DNA from: Sphagnum magellanicum
Taxonomy: Eukaryota > Streptophyta > Sphagnopsida > Sphagnales > Sphagnaceae
Assembly (NCBI GenBank): GCA_021904315.1
Contig: CM038907.1
Coordinates: 30,945,223 to 31,009,222, forward strand
DNA length: 64,000 nucleotides
Direction of reading: 5' to 3'
Numbering within the stretch: position 1 is the stretch's first letter; the number at the start of each line of letters is the position of its first letter. A model generated the notes under the pieces. The model worked only from the letters and a program-made list of their open reading frames with translations, ran no database searches and was not told the DNA's origin. Positions 22,336-34,109 of this stretch are shown here, in pieces. Both the position numbers and the translations under genes were made by a program.

Positions 22336-24224
22336 TGCAACAGGGTTAATAGGTAAGCAACATACAAGGTTACTATGTAGGTAAGTAGATTGGGAAGTGT
22401 GGTTGATTGGGAACGGAACAGAACACAATGGTGATAAGCTGAAAAAATGATATAGAACATGTCATAAAGGTGGGATATAAATTTTATCTTTGGAGTGTTT
22501 CACATTCTAAACCACAATATTTGTGACGGCCAAACCAAGTGCACATCACCAAAAAAAATTTAATTCAAATTGTGAACTACACTCACAATTAATTTAATGT
22601 CAATAACAATAAGGTTTAGGGAGAAATAATGGCATGGACTTTCCAACTAAAAATAAACATTGTTTGTTTAATATATTAACCATAAAAGACTAAGCCTAAC
22701 AAAAGTGAATGCACTTTATTATATTTACATATAATTTTCAATGGTAAAATTAATATTAAACTTGATAAAACAATCATATGGATGTAAAATCAAATAAGCT
22801 TCTAATAATGCTAAAAATATTTCACCCCATTTGCCATAATTTCCAGCGGAGTCTACCTAAAATTGCAGGTCAATGTTTTGAACCTTGTAGCCAGTTCTGG
22901 CTGACTCCTATGATCTTCCAGGGGGTTATGGTTACTCTAGGTTGTTAACCAAGACTCTCAAGTCAACACAAAATCCCGAGTTCATTTTTCCACCAAATGC
23001 AAAGAGCCACATGATCCACATGGTCAGATCTTAGATGCTTCATACGGTTACTAGATCTCGGCAACTTCAAATAGTGGGAATTGAGTCTCTCTCTCTCTCT
23101 CTCTCTCTTCAAATACATGTGCAAGAAATAGCTCCAGGTTTTGGTGCGCTTTGCTTGCGTGACAAAAATGAAGTACTAGAAAGAAAATAAAACATTGTTC
23201 ACAACTTTTGACCTTGGGTTACGTCAATTTTGCAACAAAAAACCAACCTACGTTGACAATAACAGGTTGAGTTGAGCATCATAAGATGAGATGTTGTTTT
23301 TTCAGGTACTAATTAATAGGTTCTACCAAGGGCTGTTTGAGAAGAGTGTGTGTAAATGGTTTAGGGTTTAATATTGATTCACATTGCTACAATGTTCCTC
23401 AACATAACCCATGTTTTTCATTTACTATCTCTTCACATTGCTACTACACCCGGTATATTACTCATCCCCCCAATTCATGTCACTAGAGTGTTCACCAACC
23501 TTGATTCCCATCACAAAGTAGAACTAACAAAACCAAAAGTGAAACTAGCAAATGACCACCACCACCAGTTCAACATTAAAAAATAGCCTTCAAAATCTCA
23601 TGAATAAGAAGTCATCATCCCTAGTTACTTGTCGAATGTTCTAGAGTGTGCCCAAAATGCCTAAAAACTTTGTGAAACTGGGAGCCTGACATATATATAC
23701 ACATACATCCAAACATACATACATACATCCATACATACATACATAGACCGTTATCCATTGAACCAAACTTATTGTGAATAAAAAGTATTGTCATTTGTAC
23801 ATTTTCATTCCTTAAAAATGCACTGACTATGTTCAAGATAATAATTGAAACTCATTGCTCATCAAGTGCATGTCCAACTCCCCCCCCCTCCTACCCCCGA
23901 TATATATGATCCTCTTATAAGGAGCTTTTCAGGGGAATCCTTATGGGAGCACAAAAGGAGAGTTAAAAAAAAGGCAGGCACAACAACGGACTTGTTCCCA
24001 ATTGTTTGGTTTCATTCATGTGGACCCCCAAAAAGGTCCTAATGATGATGAGTGGGTATGTGAGAAATCATGTTTCCTCTTCCTCCTACTGGGATTTTTT
24101 TTTGTGGGGACATATTTGCGGTTCTTTTGAACCTCAAAAATATAATTTGCACACATGCAAAGGATTTTTGAAATGACCCTAAATCACTAAGTTTCAATTT
24201 TTTTAACAAAAATTTCACTAGATT

Positions 24225-24368
24225 TATACAGTTTGTAGTAGGTAGTCAATATATTAAAGAATGTTTTTCGCAAAATTACTTTCATACCTAGTAGTACATT
24301 GCCAGATTTGTCTTAACTTTTGTGCTTATGACGGCAAATTTGGCAACATAACAAAATTGAAAAAAAAC
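24225..24368 (+). repeat. Poly(A)-ended dispersed repeat, copy 5 (diverged)
   Basis: Shares GTAGTAGGTAG, ATTAAAGAA, GGCAACATAACAAAATTG and a short A tail with the other copies; the middle is replaced. Confidence 0.4.
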
Positions 24369-24369
24369 A

Positions 24370-25623
24370 CTAGCTCATGGAATTGGTTTTTTGCTTGGTG
24401 GATAAAATCACTAGGTGGTGATTTTTTGTTGCTTTCGACAATAAGTAAGTGCTTTTTTTTGGATGTCTTACATCTTTCAGACTTTTGGAGTATAGTGAAA
24501 AGGACTAAATGATTTCTATGATAGTGTCATGGAAAAAGCTTACATCTCTTTGCATGGAACTAGGTACTCGGTTTCGAAGAGAACTTGTATACCGAATTTT
24601 CAATCAAGTAAAACATTCACAACTAACTTCGTTGCGTATTGTACAAAAGAGCAGAATTTTGGGCACCATTTGAGAAAGAAGTGTGGTGTGTGGCGGCGCT
24701 TTTGACATTTTAGGAAAATTTCTGGTCAACACACATCCCCCTGGGCATTCCTCAAAAATGTGAGACCTAATAAAATCAACATAACTCACAGTCATCTCTC
24801 TCCCTTAAAATAATGGGCTTCATACTTTTTCTGCTTCTCTTCCAAAACATGCATAAATAGTAAGGCAGGAAACGTGTTCATGCTTCTCACATTCCCCTTT
24901 CAAGTCCTTCTTGGAGTGCTTTCTAAGTTCAGTAGAATGCCATTCTTGAAACTCACATATTTCATCACAGAACACTTTTCTCCATTCAAGAATGTTTGGT
25001 GCCATTTTTCCTCACCCCAGAGAAAGCCAAGAAACAATTCTTTCAAATTCACACATGTAGAAAACAAGTTCCCACAAATAGTTTCCACCTTCCTCCTGCA
25101 ACCCCGCCCCCACCTTCCCCTTCTGTTTGCTTGAAAACAGGTGCCAAAGCATGTGAACCGTTTTGCTCCAGAATCGCTACTAAGTCTGCTTTGCAAAACC
25201 ACCAAAAAGCTTTGATGCACAGCTCGTCCTCCCAACTGATTCCCCGTGTACCCTTCTGTAGCATTTTGAAGATTGATTCCTATCACATGAGCAAAGAAAA
25301 CCTTGAATTAGAATCACACATCTGAAAGCTGGAACTCTCCACACATAACCTGTGAGATACTATTGACTTCAGATGCCTTTGCTGTCCTGGCATCCCAAAC
25401 CAGTTAACGAGGCAGTAAGACTTCCAGAGACAACTGTTATCAACACTGGTTCACATAATTAATGACCGGATTATGTTGCAAGCATTATTGGAAAATTCCT
25501 GATCTAGAGATCTATTTCAATCTTCATTCTGAAGATATTAAACCTGCCACACCAGAACTGACATATTGCAGGACATGGTGTTGTTGCTTTCAACATATTG
25601 GTTCTCACCCAGAACTTTGATCC
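24370..25623 (-). other. 3' flank of the SGS3-like gene
   Basis: Likely contains the 3'UTR; the polyadenylation site was not identified. Short frames on both strands at 24.8-25.3 kb match no family. Confidence 0.35.
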
Positions 25624-28600
25624 TCAGCAGAGGCTCTTCATCTGGTAAATCTTCACCAAGTTCGCCCTTTCATCCAGTAGCTGCTGTTCAAATGCAAGTG
25701 CCGCTGCTTGCTGCCGGCGCTGAAACTCTAAACGCAGCTCATGGTGTTGCTGTTGCATCTTCTCTCGCTCTGCTTCAAAAGCTTTTGCATCACACAGATT
25801 CCCTTCAACCATCTCTCTCTCTCTTGCAATCTCCTTTTCCTTCCTGCATGCAAATTTGAAGAGTTCAAAAGATGACTGACCATTAATGGTTCAGTCAGAA
25901 TGGGAATTACAAGGAATTCTCTCTAATGCACTAATGGCTGAGATTCCCAATATTCCCAATTTGAACTTGACAGAATGACCAAAACAACAAGCAGGGTCTA
26001 AAATCAATGAACAGGAGAGACTGTAGATAGTACAAAGACTGCTGTTGCTCCTGGTCATCCTTGGAAAGCCCCTCCTTGGGAATGTTAAGTCGCTCCAACT
26101 CCAGTTTCTGGCACTGCTGCAAGTGAGCCTGATCAAAAGCCTCCCTTAACTTCACAAGCTCTTCCTCCTTCTCAGTGACCTCAACCATCAGCTGATCTCT
26201 CTCAACTCTGAAGTACTCCTCCAACTCATCTTGCTGCATGCAACATGGTAGTATCATGCTCAGCTCATATCCACTTATCAACATGTGTCTGCATCAAGCA
26301 TTTCGGCTGGAACAACCACCATAAGGCTATATCTCATCATGTGCAGCAAGCTTTATGGTTTGGAATTAACATATTGAGTATGCATTAGTCATTTTGGCTT
26401 TCCGCAATGACTGGGTCAGTAAGATGCTTAATCATAGTGCTCCATATTCCCATAACATCAACCCCATGGCATGCGTCTGATCATCTCAATACATTGCCTG
26501 TATTCTGATGTAATCATCATAGCAGAGTATACAAATGGCAAGTATACCTCTTCTTTGTTCCTGATACTTTGCTCCTCCGCCCTTTTCCGCAGGACCTTGA
26601 GTTCTTGCTCTCGTAGCACCAAATTATGGCACACTGTGCTCACTGTTTTCTTCAAAGTTTCACAAACTTCCTTCTCTCTATCCACTTTGCTCTGTAGTTT
26701 CAATACCTTCTTGTCTTGATCATGCATCCGGTGCATTGGCTCTAGCACTACCTCTTGTAACCGCTTGACTGCAAATTTTAGAAGGGTCCTTCCTGCAATG
26801 GTCACAACCCCAAACAGACTTGGCTTGCATATAATTGGCAAACAGGGGAGATCAGAGAATTAAATATCACTGCAGAAGAAAGCTCCAAGACAAAAAGTTT
26901 GACAAACTGCTGTGAATTCAAGATAAAAACATATGGGAGTTTTGAAATTCAATTTAGCAGTTTCCTATGTTGCTCATGGATGAAGCAGTAACAGAGACCT
27001 GAGAGAAACATTGGAATTTTAAACAATGAGAATCGACACAGGATCATCACAAATTAATGTTGGCCACAGCCATTGCACTTGATTCCACCTTTGTGATGTC
27101 GATTAAATATGTCAAGGTCTGCCTTGCTTGCCATGTAGCCATATAGGATACGTTTTCCACCTCCCCCTGGATGATAAAGGAGCTTCCCAATGTTGTTCCA
27201 TGGATCCCTTCCACGTCTAGCATCTCTGAAATGTTTATCCAGACGTTGAGCATCATGGTAACCAGCGGGAGACTCTGCAAACATCAGGATGCTCATTCCA
27301 CGGTGACCTTGAGGCCCATATGCATGCCGAGGTCTCATAGGGTTATACTCCTTGAAGTACTCCAGCAGCTCCTTATTCCCCATACCCACCCACTGCAAGC
27401 ACACGCGTACAAATGGTACATACACTTCTTATACTCTGGACACTCCTTCCAATGGCCTAGAACTAAAACTGTATACAGGAGAGACCACCATACCAGAGAA
27501 TCCTGCTAATCCTGATGCAGGGAAAAATCTAGATATAGATCAGCCTCAAACTCTGAAGTCTATACAAACACTACAATCCCTTTCAAGACCAGCAAATTTC
27601 GGGACCATAGAGGTACAAAAACATAAAAGATAGGGCATTCAACCTTCTCCTGGTCATCCATCTCCAACTGTGTATTTTGAACAATAACCATCGGTGGCCA
27701 GACTATCAGTGGGTTCTGTGCTTCATCATCAACATCAAGCCCATGCCATTTGCCACCAAAGGGTCTTTCATCAATTACACTTGCACCCACACCTATTTGT
27801 CGCAACTCCTCTTCCAGAACTTTTCTGAAGATTCGATGGAGCTTTACCCGACGGGATTTCATAGTCTGGGCATGTGCCATCAAGGGTCCAAATCCACGGA
27901 ACCAATCCACAGCACCCACCCCACCCTGACATACTGGACAATGCCACTGCCGGTCATGCTCTTGTATCTGGTCAGTGCTCAAGGATTCAAGATCCTGGAA
28001 AAACCCTTGAAAGCATCTCCACTTCTTCAGTGTTCCGTGACTCTGCTCTGACACATCCGAGGCATAGTCATCACTGAGGATGTCATCACTGTAATCATCC
28101 ATATCATCCAGGTCCGAGTACTGGTCATCTGATTGATCCCAGGCCTCATACTCTGCTCCATCAGCAGCTTTCACAGATGGAATGCTTCCATTATGCACAC
28201 CTGACACAAATGAGCTTGTCAGGCATAAAGTGAGTTGCTTTCTATGGATTCAAGAACCACATTGTGAATTGCATGAACATTGCGGTAATCAAAGGCCATT
28301 GACAAAAACCACATGCAATGAGCTATTACATAGATGGACTATGCTGCAGGAGCAGCAATGCGTACCTGAAATGCAACCATGTTGCTCATCTGAGCTTTTA
28401 ACTCTCGCTGGTGATAAGAGACTCTGGAGCACAGTGGCAGGATTCACCTTGGTGCATGGCATCAAGAAATCATTGCCAGATAGAGAAGATAAATCAGCAG
28501 CATATCTATAGCTGCTAATTTCTTGTTTCTGCTGCTCAGTTTCATGTAAGTCAGGATGGACATGCACTTTTGTGATGTTTCCAGATACACATGTGGTTGA

Positions 28601-30654
28601 GATCTGTTTTGGTTGCCTGTCATTCCCACGAGCTTGTCCATCTGGTATTGCAGAGACAGTAGTCCCACCCAATTTTACCCCATTAAATTTGGGGTGCACA
28701 GTACTCTGTGAGCCAATCCCAACAACTTTGATCTGATTTGCCATCTTTCCATTCAGCAAAGTTCCTCCACCAGTATGTCGTTCGGGTTCAGCTTGCTGCT
28801 GTGCACGAACTGCCTTTCCTTTACTTCTTGTCACAGTTTCCCATCCCACATCTCTAGGAGAATATGTATTTTTTTCTGAATATGTTCCACTTCCATTTAT
28901 AGGTTCCACTGCATTGTCAGCCAATGCCTCAATCACATTATCCCAACCATCTGTAATTAAGGAATCTGAAAGATGATAGCGTCACCAACAGAATGCATTT
29001 TACAGTTAGCAAAGACTGCCTGCTACCAACACTTTAAAACAATGAAAGGATTCCTCATTAAATAGATCCTTATGCCAGATGACTAGAAAGATACAACAAC
29101 CAACACCCTAAACTAACTAAATACTTGAGATACCATGACTTTCAAATAGATAACTTCCACGGAAAGTATCATAAAACAACAGAAGGGAAGGGTGCTAAAA
29201 GAACATCTGGTAGTCACCCCACCTCTTTCTCTAACAGTGTGAAAATATGTAGAGAAAATGCATGCAATCAGTCACACCTTGGGAAATTAGTCTACCTGCT
29301 TCTTCTTCTTGATCCCAGGCAGAAAATGCAGGGTGAGACAGGTTGTGTATATTCAGCTGAGATTGCTCAGACATCTGGTGGCAGGATGAAAAAACAACTT
29401 CCCAGTCTGCATCTCTCAGACTACTTTGATGATCTTGGCAAATTAGTCGCTCTTGCTTCTCTATGTGAAAATTGTTGCGTCCTGCTGCTATGGATGCCAC
29501 TTCAAACACAAACAAAAGTTCACGCCAGAGAATTTCACCTTAGTACCTCATGCACCTATGACAATACGTTAGTTCCTATAGTGCTCAAGAAAAACATCAA
29601 CAGAGCTGTTGTAATTAGAATATTACAAAATTCTCAATGCAGAAGGCCTACAGTTTTTGTGTCTTCATTTACCTGGAGGTCCTTGCAGACTAGGTAGAAC
29701 AGAGCCACAAGAACCTCCAGTTGGCGGAAATTTCTGATTTAGCCCAACAGATCCTCCTTGAGCATCCTTCTTACTATTACCAGCAGTACTCATTTTCTTG
29801 CAATGAATTTCTCCATTCACTGTAGAGACTCTGTCACTTCCTCGGTCTGCCCTCGTGATTATAGAAAACTAGTATCACATGAACCAGAAGTTGCAAACTA
29901 AAAAAGAAACCAAGCATTGCTGGTTACATGGTGAGGGTTAAAGCAACATCTTTCAATTCTGCCTCTGAGATTAAGTGCTGTTGCCACTAGTGCATAAGCA
30001 GTGCATGTGCAATTGCAACACATCTTATGTTCCATATCCATGCAGGCACATGCCATTCTTCAGACAAAAGCTTCATTTATCACCATCACTCTTGCAAGCA
30101 GCACATCTTCAAGAAGGTGTATGTGCTTTTGATCTTTTGCCATGTATAGCAATTCAAAGTAAATACTAAAACATGGAATGTAAAGAGTTCTTACCACATG
30201 ATCTTCCTGTTTGAAGGCTCTGTACATTTTGTACAGGCTCTTGTTTGGATGCAAATACCACACCAACACTAGTTTGGGATGCACGCTTATTCCCATTGTT
30301 TTTTTTCTTTTGTCTGCGCTTTATTTTACCTTCTTCAGATCGGTTGCCACCTGTCACTTGCCCAGCTAAAGCAGTGATATTGGGCTCTTCATCAATCTCT
30401 TTCGTCCTCAGGCTTTTCTCATTGGGCTCCCAAGGTGTACAGTGATCTGCATAGACATTTGATCCACCTGCCCCCCTCACATCATTGATTGGACAGTGTG
30501 CATTCACACCACCTGAAGACTCCAAAGCCAGCTTCCCAAACTTCAATTCCACAGAAGGAATGCATGGACCCTCCATAATCTGGTGCCCACTCTCTGTACC
30601 CTGATCCTTCTCCTGACAATCCATGTGATCTTTCATGCTTTGATTGTCCATCAT
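25624..30654 (-). CDS. SGS3: SGS3-like RNA-silencing protein (zf-XS, XS and coiled-coil domains), 9 coding exons, about 980 aa
   Basis: SUPPRESSOR OF GENE SILENCING 3 family: an RNA-binding partner of RDR6 that stabilises cleaved RNA for dsRNA synthesis in tasiRNA production, in cytoplasmic siRNA bodies (family knowledge). Exons, in transcript order: 30654-30195, 29846-29673, 29499-29296, 28950-28366, 28200-27644, 27392-27089, 26792-26548, 26233-26040, 25843-25624. All have GT-AG borders and matching phases and total 2943 nt. The exon 3 acceptor could lie 12-18 nt further in, and the exon 8 donor 6 nt further out. Visible domains: zf-XS with Cys562, Cys565, His584 and probably His596; XS domain about 640-757 (WVGMGNKELLEYF, PWNN); and a charged coiled coil about 765-960 ending in an EAEREKMQQQHHELRLEFQR-type segment. 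The N-terminal 470 residues are poorly conserved and hydrophilic, with a basic KIKRRQKKK patch and two GW-type motifs (DGWDN, VGWETVTR). Arabidopsis SGS3 is 625 aa, so this one is long. Confidence 0.9.
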
Positions 30655-32850
30655 ATGTGCAGTGCTGAGGAACCTTACTATGTTTTGGCTTCTGCAGGCC
30701 AAATTGGTATTATTCAATTCTGTCGCATCAAATTCAGCTCTCCACCTAGAATCATGACTTGTGCAACTAATTGTGTAAATTGAACTAATGGGAAGACTGA
30801 AATTAGAGAAAAAAAGAGTGTTCAAATATCACTCTGGACATGCTCTCTACATGAAATCGACAGTACAAATACTTCTGGCACCTACCCATTGGTAAGAGAG
30901 GCAAATAAAATGCAAGAGAAATCATCTCTGTACTAGGAAGGTTCATTCCATGATGTTGACAAGCATTCAGAAAAAAGAATGAACCCAAGTAGTTCATGTC
31001 AGCCTCTTTGAAGGCACAACACGTTTATGAAGCTAAGCTTCATTTCATACTAGCTTATCCCTGTAAAGACAAGAATGTAAGCTAGGTTGACCTACGTACA
31101 GGGTGATGGTTGTAGCATCCTGCACCCTCCAGATTACACCACAAAAGCATCATTCTGAAGTAATTCTACGAGGAAGGAAACGAAAACAAGTTCACCATGC
31201 CCCAGACAATCAGCCACCAGAATATTGACACGGTTCTACCTATCCAGCACCACCAAGCAGTATTGCTAACGCTTAAGTTTCTGTGCAAATGACAAGATAT
31301 GAAACGCCTCGCCAGAACTGCTACAGAAGTTTAAGTGCACTCATAACCTTACAGGAGTCACTCACACAGTTTCAGACGATACCTTCGTCACATGAACTGC
31401 CATAACCATCCACTGAATTCACTTCCCAACGAGAAAATATAACCTGACTAAGAGTTACCGTTGAATTTCCGAAGGCATCGGGAATTGGCGAGCATTGAAG
31501 AGGCATTCAAGCTAAAATGAAACCAAAAATATCCTCGTGAATAATATCCTCACATTCACATTGCAAGAATACAGCATATCAAGTGTTGAGAACTGTTCAG
31601 ATGATGGTCAATTGAGACAAAACTTTGCAAATGCAGCAGTGGAAACGTCTGCTCCAAAAACTTCCTGCAAGCCTGCTGAAAAGTTATGACGCTGAACGAT
31701 ACATACATACGCTGGACACAAAACAATCCGAATGTGCATTATGGCTGCACCATCGGCTTATCGCCATATACAACAGAGCCATATCCACAACAAATTTCAC
31801 CTACAGGATTGCTCAGCAGACCAGTCGCTGCAGCCTTGTAAGACAAGAGAAAATGAGAGGGACAAGCTAGACAGCGGACGCTTTGGAAAAACAACACAAC
31901 ATTTGCTAAAAAGGAACAAAAATCTCATCAAACGATGTTGGAAAGAACTCCAGGACACATGATTGCTAAAACCTACAGAAACGACTACTTGCCCAATGAA
32001 GAGCGCCTAGAGAAAATTTAAAAACCGGAAAACCGTGCACAGCCTACATGCCTCTATAGAACTTCATTCATAGCCAACAGCGAAAGAGTACTCACAAAAT
32101 TATGTAGAAATCAGACAAAGAACAAGCAGGTTATCGATGCTCCCTTGAATCTCCACGGGACGGATGCTAACGAAAAACCGCTTCAGTGCAGCACAGACGA
32201 TCCAACAACAAGCATTCTCACGATCATCGACACTATGTATGCAACTCGGAACAGCAGAAAACTCTTCATTAAAAAAAAAGCGTCGAGACCTCAGTACTTT
32301 AATAGATAGGTTTCTTCTGCATGTCTCAAGAACAGTGTATATGAAAATGACGCACAAAATCACTACAAACCGAAGCAACGAACAAACAAGCTGAGAGATC
32401 CACCCCTCTCCAAATGACCTACAATTACTCACCAAGACTTCCGCAGGACCAGCAACCAAAATGAGCCTCGAGCCAAAAATCATACAGGCAAAGAGACAAT
32501 GATCCCCGAAATTACAACTGATCAGTCCCCCCGAAACAATCCATCAGAAGTAAAGAAAAAAATTCAAGAAACAACAGCAAGCAAGCAACAAGACAAGGAT
32601 CCAATCCTAATTCTTCTTCCTCCTTACATACCAGTTAACAGTAATCGAAACAGATGCTGCTCTCCCGATGGAGTTTTGCGTCCAGTAGCGTTGCAGAGCA
32701 GAGCAAAGCAAAGCAAGGCAAAGCAAAACAGAACAAGCGCGAATAGGACGCCGGCGACGACTACGACGGGAAAACGAAGCCAACGAAAACACAAGAGAAA
32801 AAGGGCGCCAATATCACTGCCCTTTAGTAAGTAACTAGTGACCCATTTAC
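30655..32850 (-). promoter_or_regulatory. SGS3-like 5' leader with a probable 1.8-kb 5'UTR intron, and promoter
   Basis: A strong donor, ACTG/GTATGT, lies at 32631-32630, and a strong pyrimidine-tract acceptor at 30798-30797. Together they would give a leader exon ending at 32632 and an intron of about 1.83 kb. The first exon would lie between about 32632 and 32850, a GC-richer stretch with AAGCAAAGC-type short repeats. The main reading frame stays open upstream of the chosen ATG back to the acceptor but contains no in-frame ATG, so a coding upstream exon is not excluded. Otherwise I see no gene here. Confidence 0.45.
30714..30755 (-). other. Upstream ORF (13 codons) in the SGS3-like 5' leader
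   Basis: In the transcript sense, after a strong 3' splice site at 30797-30798 (TTTTTTTCTCTAATTTCAG), the first ATG is at 30755. It opens a 13-codon frame, MILGGELNLMRQN, that stops 59 nt before the proposed main start at 30654. It lies in a different frame from the SGS3 frame. If the leader is as proposed, ribosomes meet this uORF first, so it could modulate SGS3 translation. Function is inference; the ATG, stop and splice site are seen. Confidence 0.45.
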
Positions 32851-32984
32851 CTACGGAACTCGACCGTTGTAGGGTCGAGAGTAGCTTTAGGCCCCACTTG
32901 AGATGGGGTCCTAGAGGATCCAAATCCCTAGGAACCAAATTTGGACTCATTTGAAACCAAATTGAATCCTTGAGTTGGACCTTG

Positions 32985-33428
32985 CCTCGGTCCTTAGCTT
33001 TGCATCTTGGTTCTTCAAATCATGAGCTCCCTTTTATAACTCCATTTGCCACTTTTTGGTGGTCTTGGACCCTCATTGAAAGGCCATGGGTCCTATTTTA
33101 TGGCCCTCATCCAATAAGATTGCTATATTTCATTGGACCCTGGCCCTTGGATCCTCTTCTAAAGTGGCCCTTAGCTTGCATCATGGTTCCCCAAATCATG
33201 AGCTCTCTTTGCAGCTCTTTTTTTTTTTTTGGATGTGAACCGATTGATTTTCCCCTCCCAAATGGTGGTTGCCATGTTAAGTTTAGCCTCAATTTGCCAC
33301 TTTTTGGTCTCGGACCCTCATCTAAAAAACCGGGTGTCCAATACATGGCTCTCATCCAATAGGATTGCTTTATTTATTTACATTCGACACCTGACTTTGG
33401 ACCCTCATCTAAAGTGGCCCTAAGTTGC
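32985..33428 (+). repeat. Complex tandem duplication
   Basis: GCATCTTGGTTCTTCAAATC (33003) recurs as GCATCATGGTTCCCCAAATC (33178). GCCACTTTTTGGT recurs at about 33048 and 33295, and CTCATCCAATA(A/G)GATTGCT at 33108 and 33352. Units differ by an insert of about 70 bp. Non-coding. Confidence 0.65.
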
Positions 33429-33640
33429 AAATTTAAATGACCTAAAAAACAAATTATTATAAGTAGTTGTGGGGACACCCAATATTCAATTTTTTGTTTT
33501 GGTTGCAATGGGCATCTTTGATTGGTTCAATCTGCACCCTAAAAATTAAAAATTTTAATTTTAAAAAAAAAAAACCTATGCTTTGGCCTAAGTTCTCCTC
33601 TTTGTAACCTATATAATGCAACCCAAATGGAGGAGACTGT

Positions 33641-33786
33641 GGGGGGGGGGGGGGGGGTAATAAGCTGAGGTGCTATTGGGAACATGTCGGGGGAGCACAT
33701 TGAGAACTTGAAGAACACATTGAGAACAGGATGGGAACAAAAAGAGAACGTTGTGAGAACACATTGGGAACACATTGGGAACAACC
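33641..33786 (+). repeat. Poly(G) tract and GAACACATTGGG short tandem repeat
   Basis: A 17-G run (33641-33657) is followed by about eight degenerate units of GAACACATTGGG (about 10-12 bp) from 33678 to 33786. Confidence 0.6.
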
Positions 33787-34038
33787 AAAAGATCAAAAAA
33801 AATTCCCTCCAACACCCAACAACCCTCGAACTGGAGTTAGCACAAGAGTAGGGACTGGTGACTTTTTTTTTATCTTAAAGTAAAACAAGTAGCATAACTA
33901 GTCGTTACAAAATTACATTACCGACGTACCTAGCGTAGTAAAAAAAGTAAATGACACATTTATCCATTCCATCATGAAACTGTAGCGGCGGGTAATTAGG
34001 GTTTCGGGAATATTTGGGTACTCGTGTCGTTGAGGTAT

Positions 34039-34105
34039 GTAGGTAGGTAGGTAGGTAGGTAGGTAGGTAGGTAGTACCTAGGTACCTACTTTCCTACCTA
34101 CCCGG
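34039..34105. repeat. (GTAG)n microsatellite and adjoining palindrome
   Basis: About nine GTAG units, then TAGTACCTAGGTACCTA and a return in CTACC on the same strand, so the tract is partly self-complementary. Confidence 0.75.
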
Positions 34106-34109
34106 CTGT

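Larger units (their letters stand above)
18700..24200. other. Intergenic region
   Basis: Contains a (GAGT)n run (18808-18840) flanked by two copies of TTGGGTGGGAGCTATT (about 18758 and 18842), (AAT)n at 20127-20160, (CT)n at 23083-23108 and a CATACATACATC-type run at 23698-23745. A 104-codon frame on the minus strand (21191-21505) is not recognised and is not counted as a gene. Nothing else supportable. Confidence 0.5.

Noticed and set aside
24996..25325. Frames on both strands downstream of the SGS3-like gene
   Set aside because: No recognisable domain and no splice-consistent link to SGS3; probably 3' flank.
32499..32834. 111-codon plus-strand frame in the SGS3-like leader region
   Set aside because: Lys/Arg-rich low complexity opposite the probable first exon; no family resemblance.
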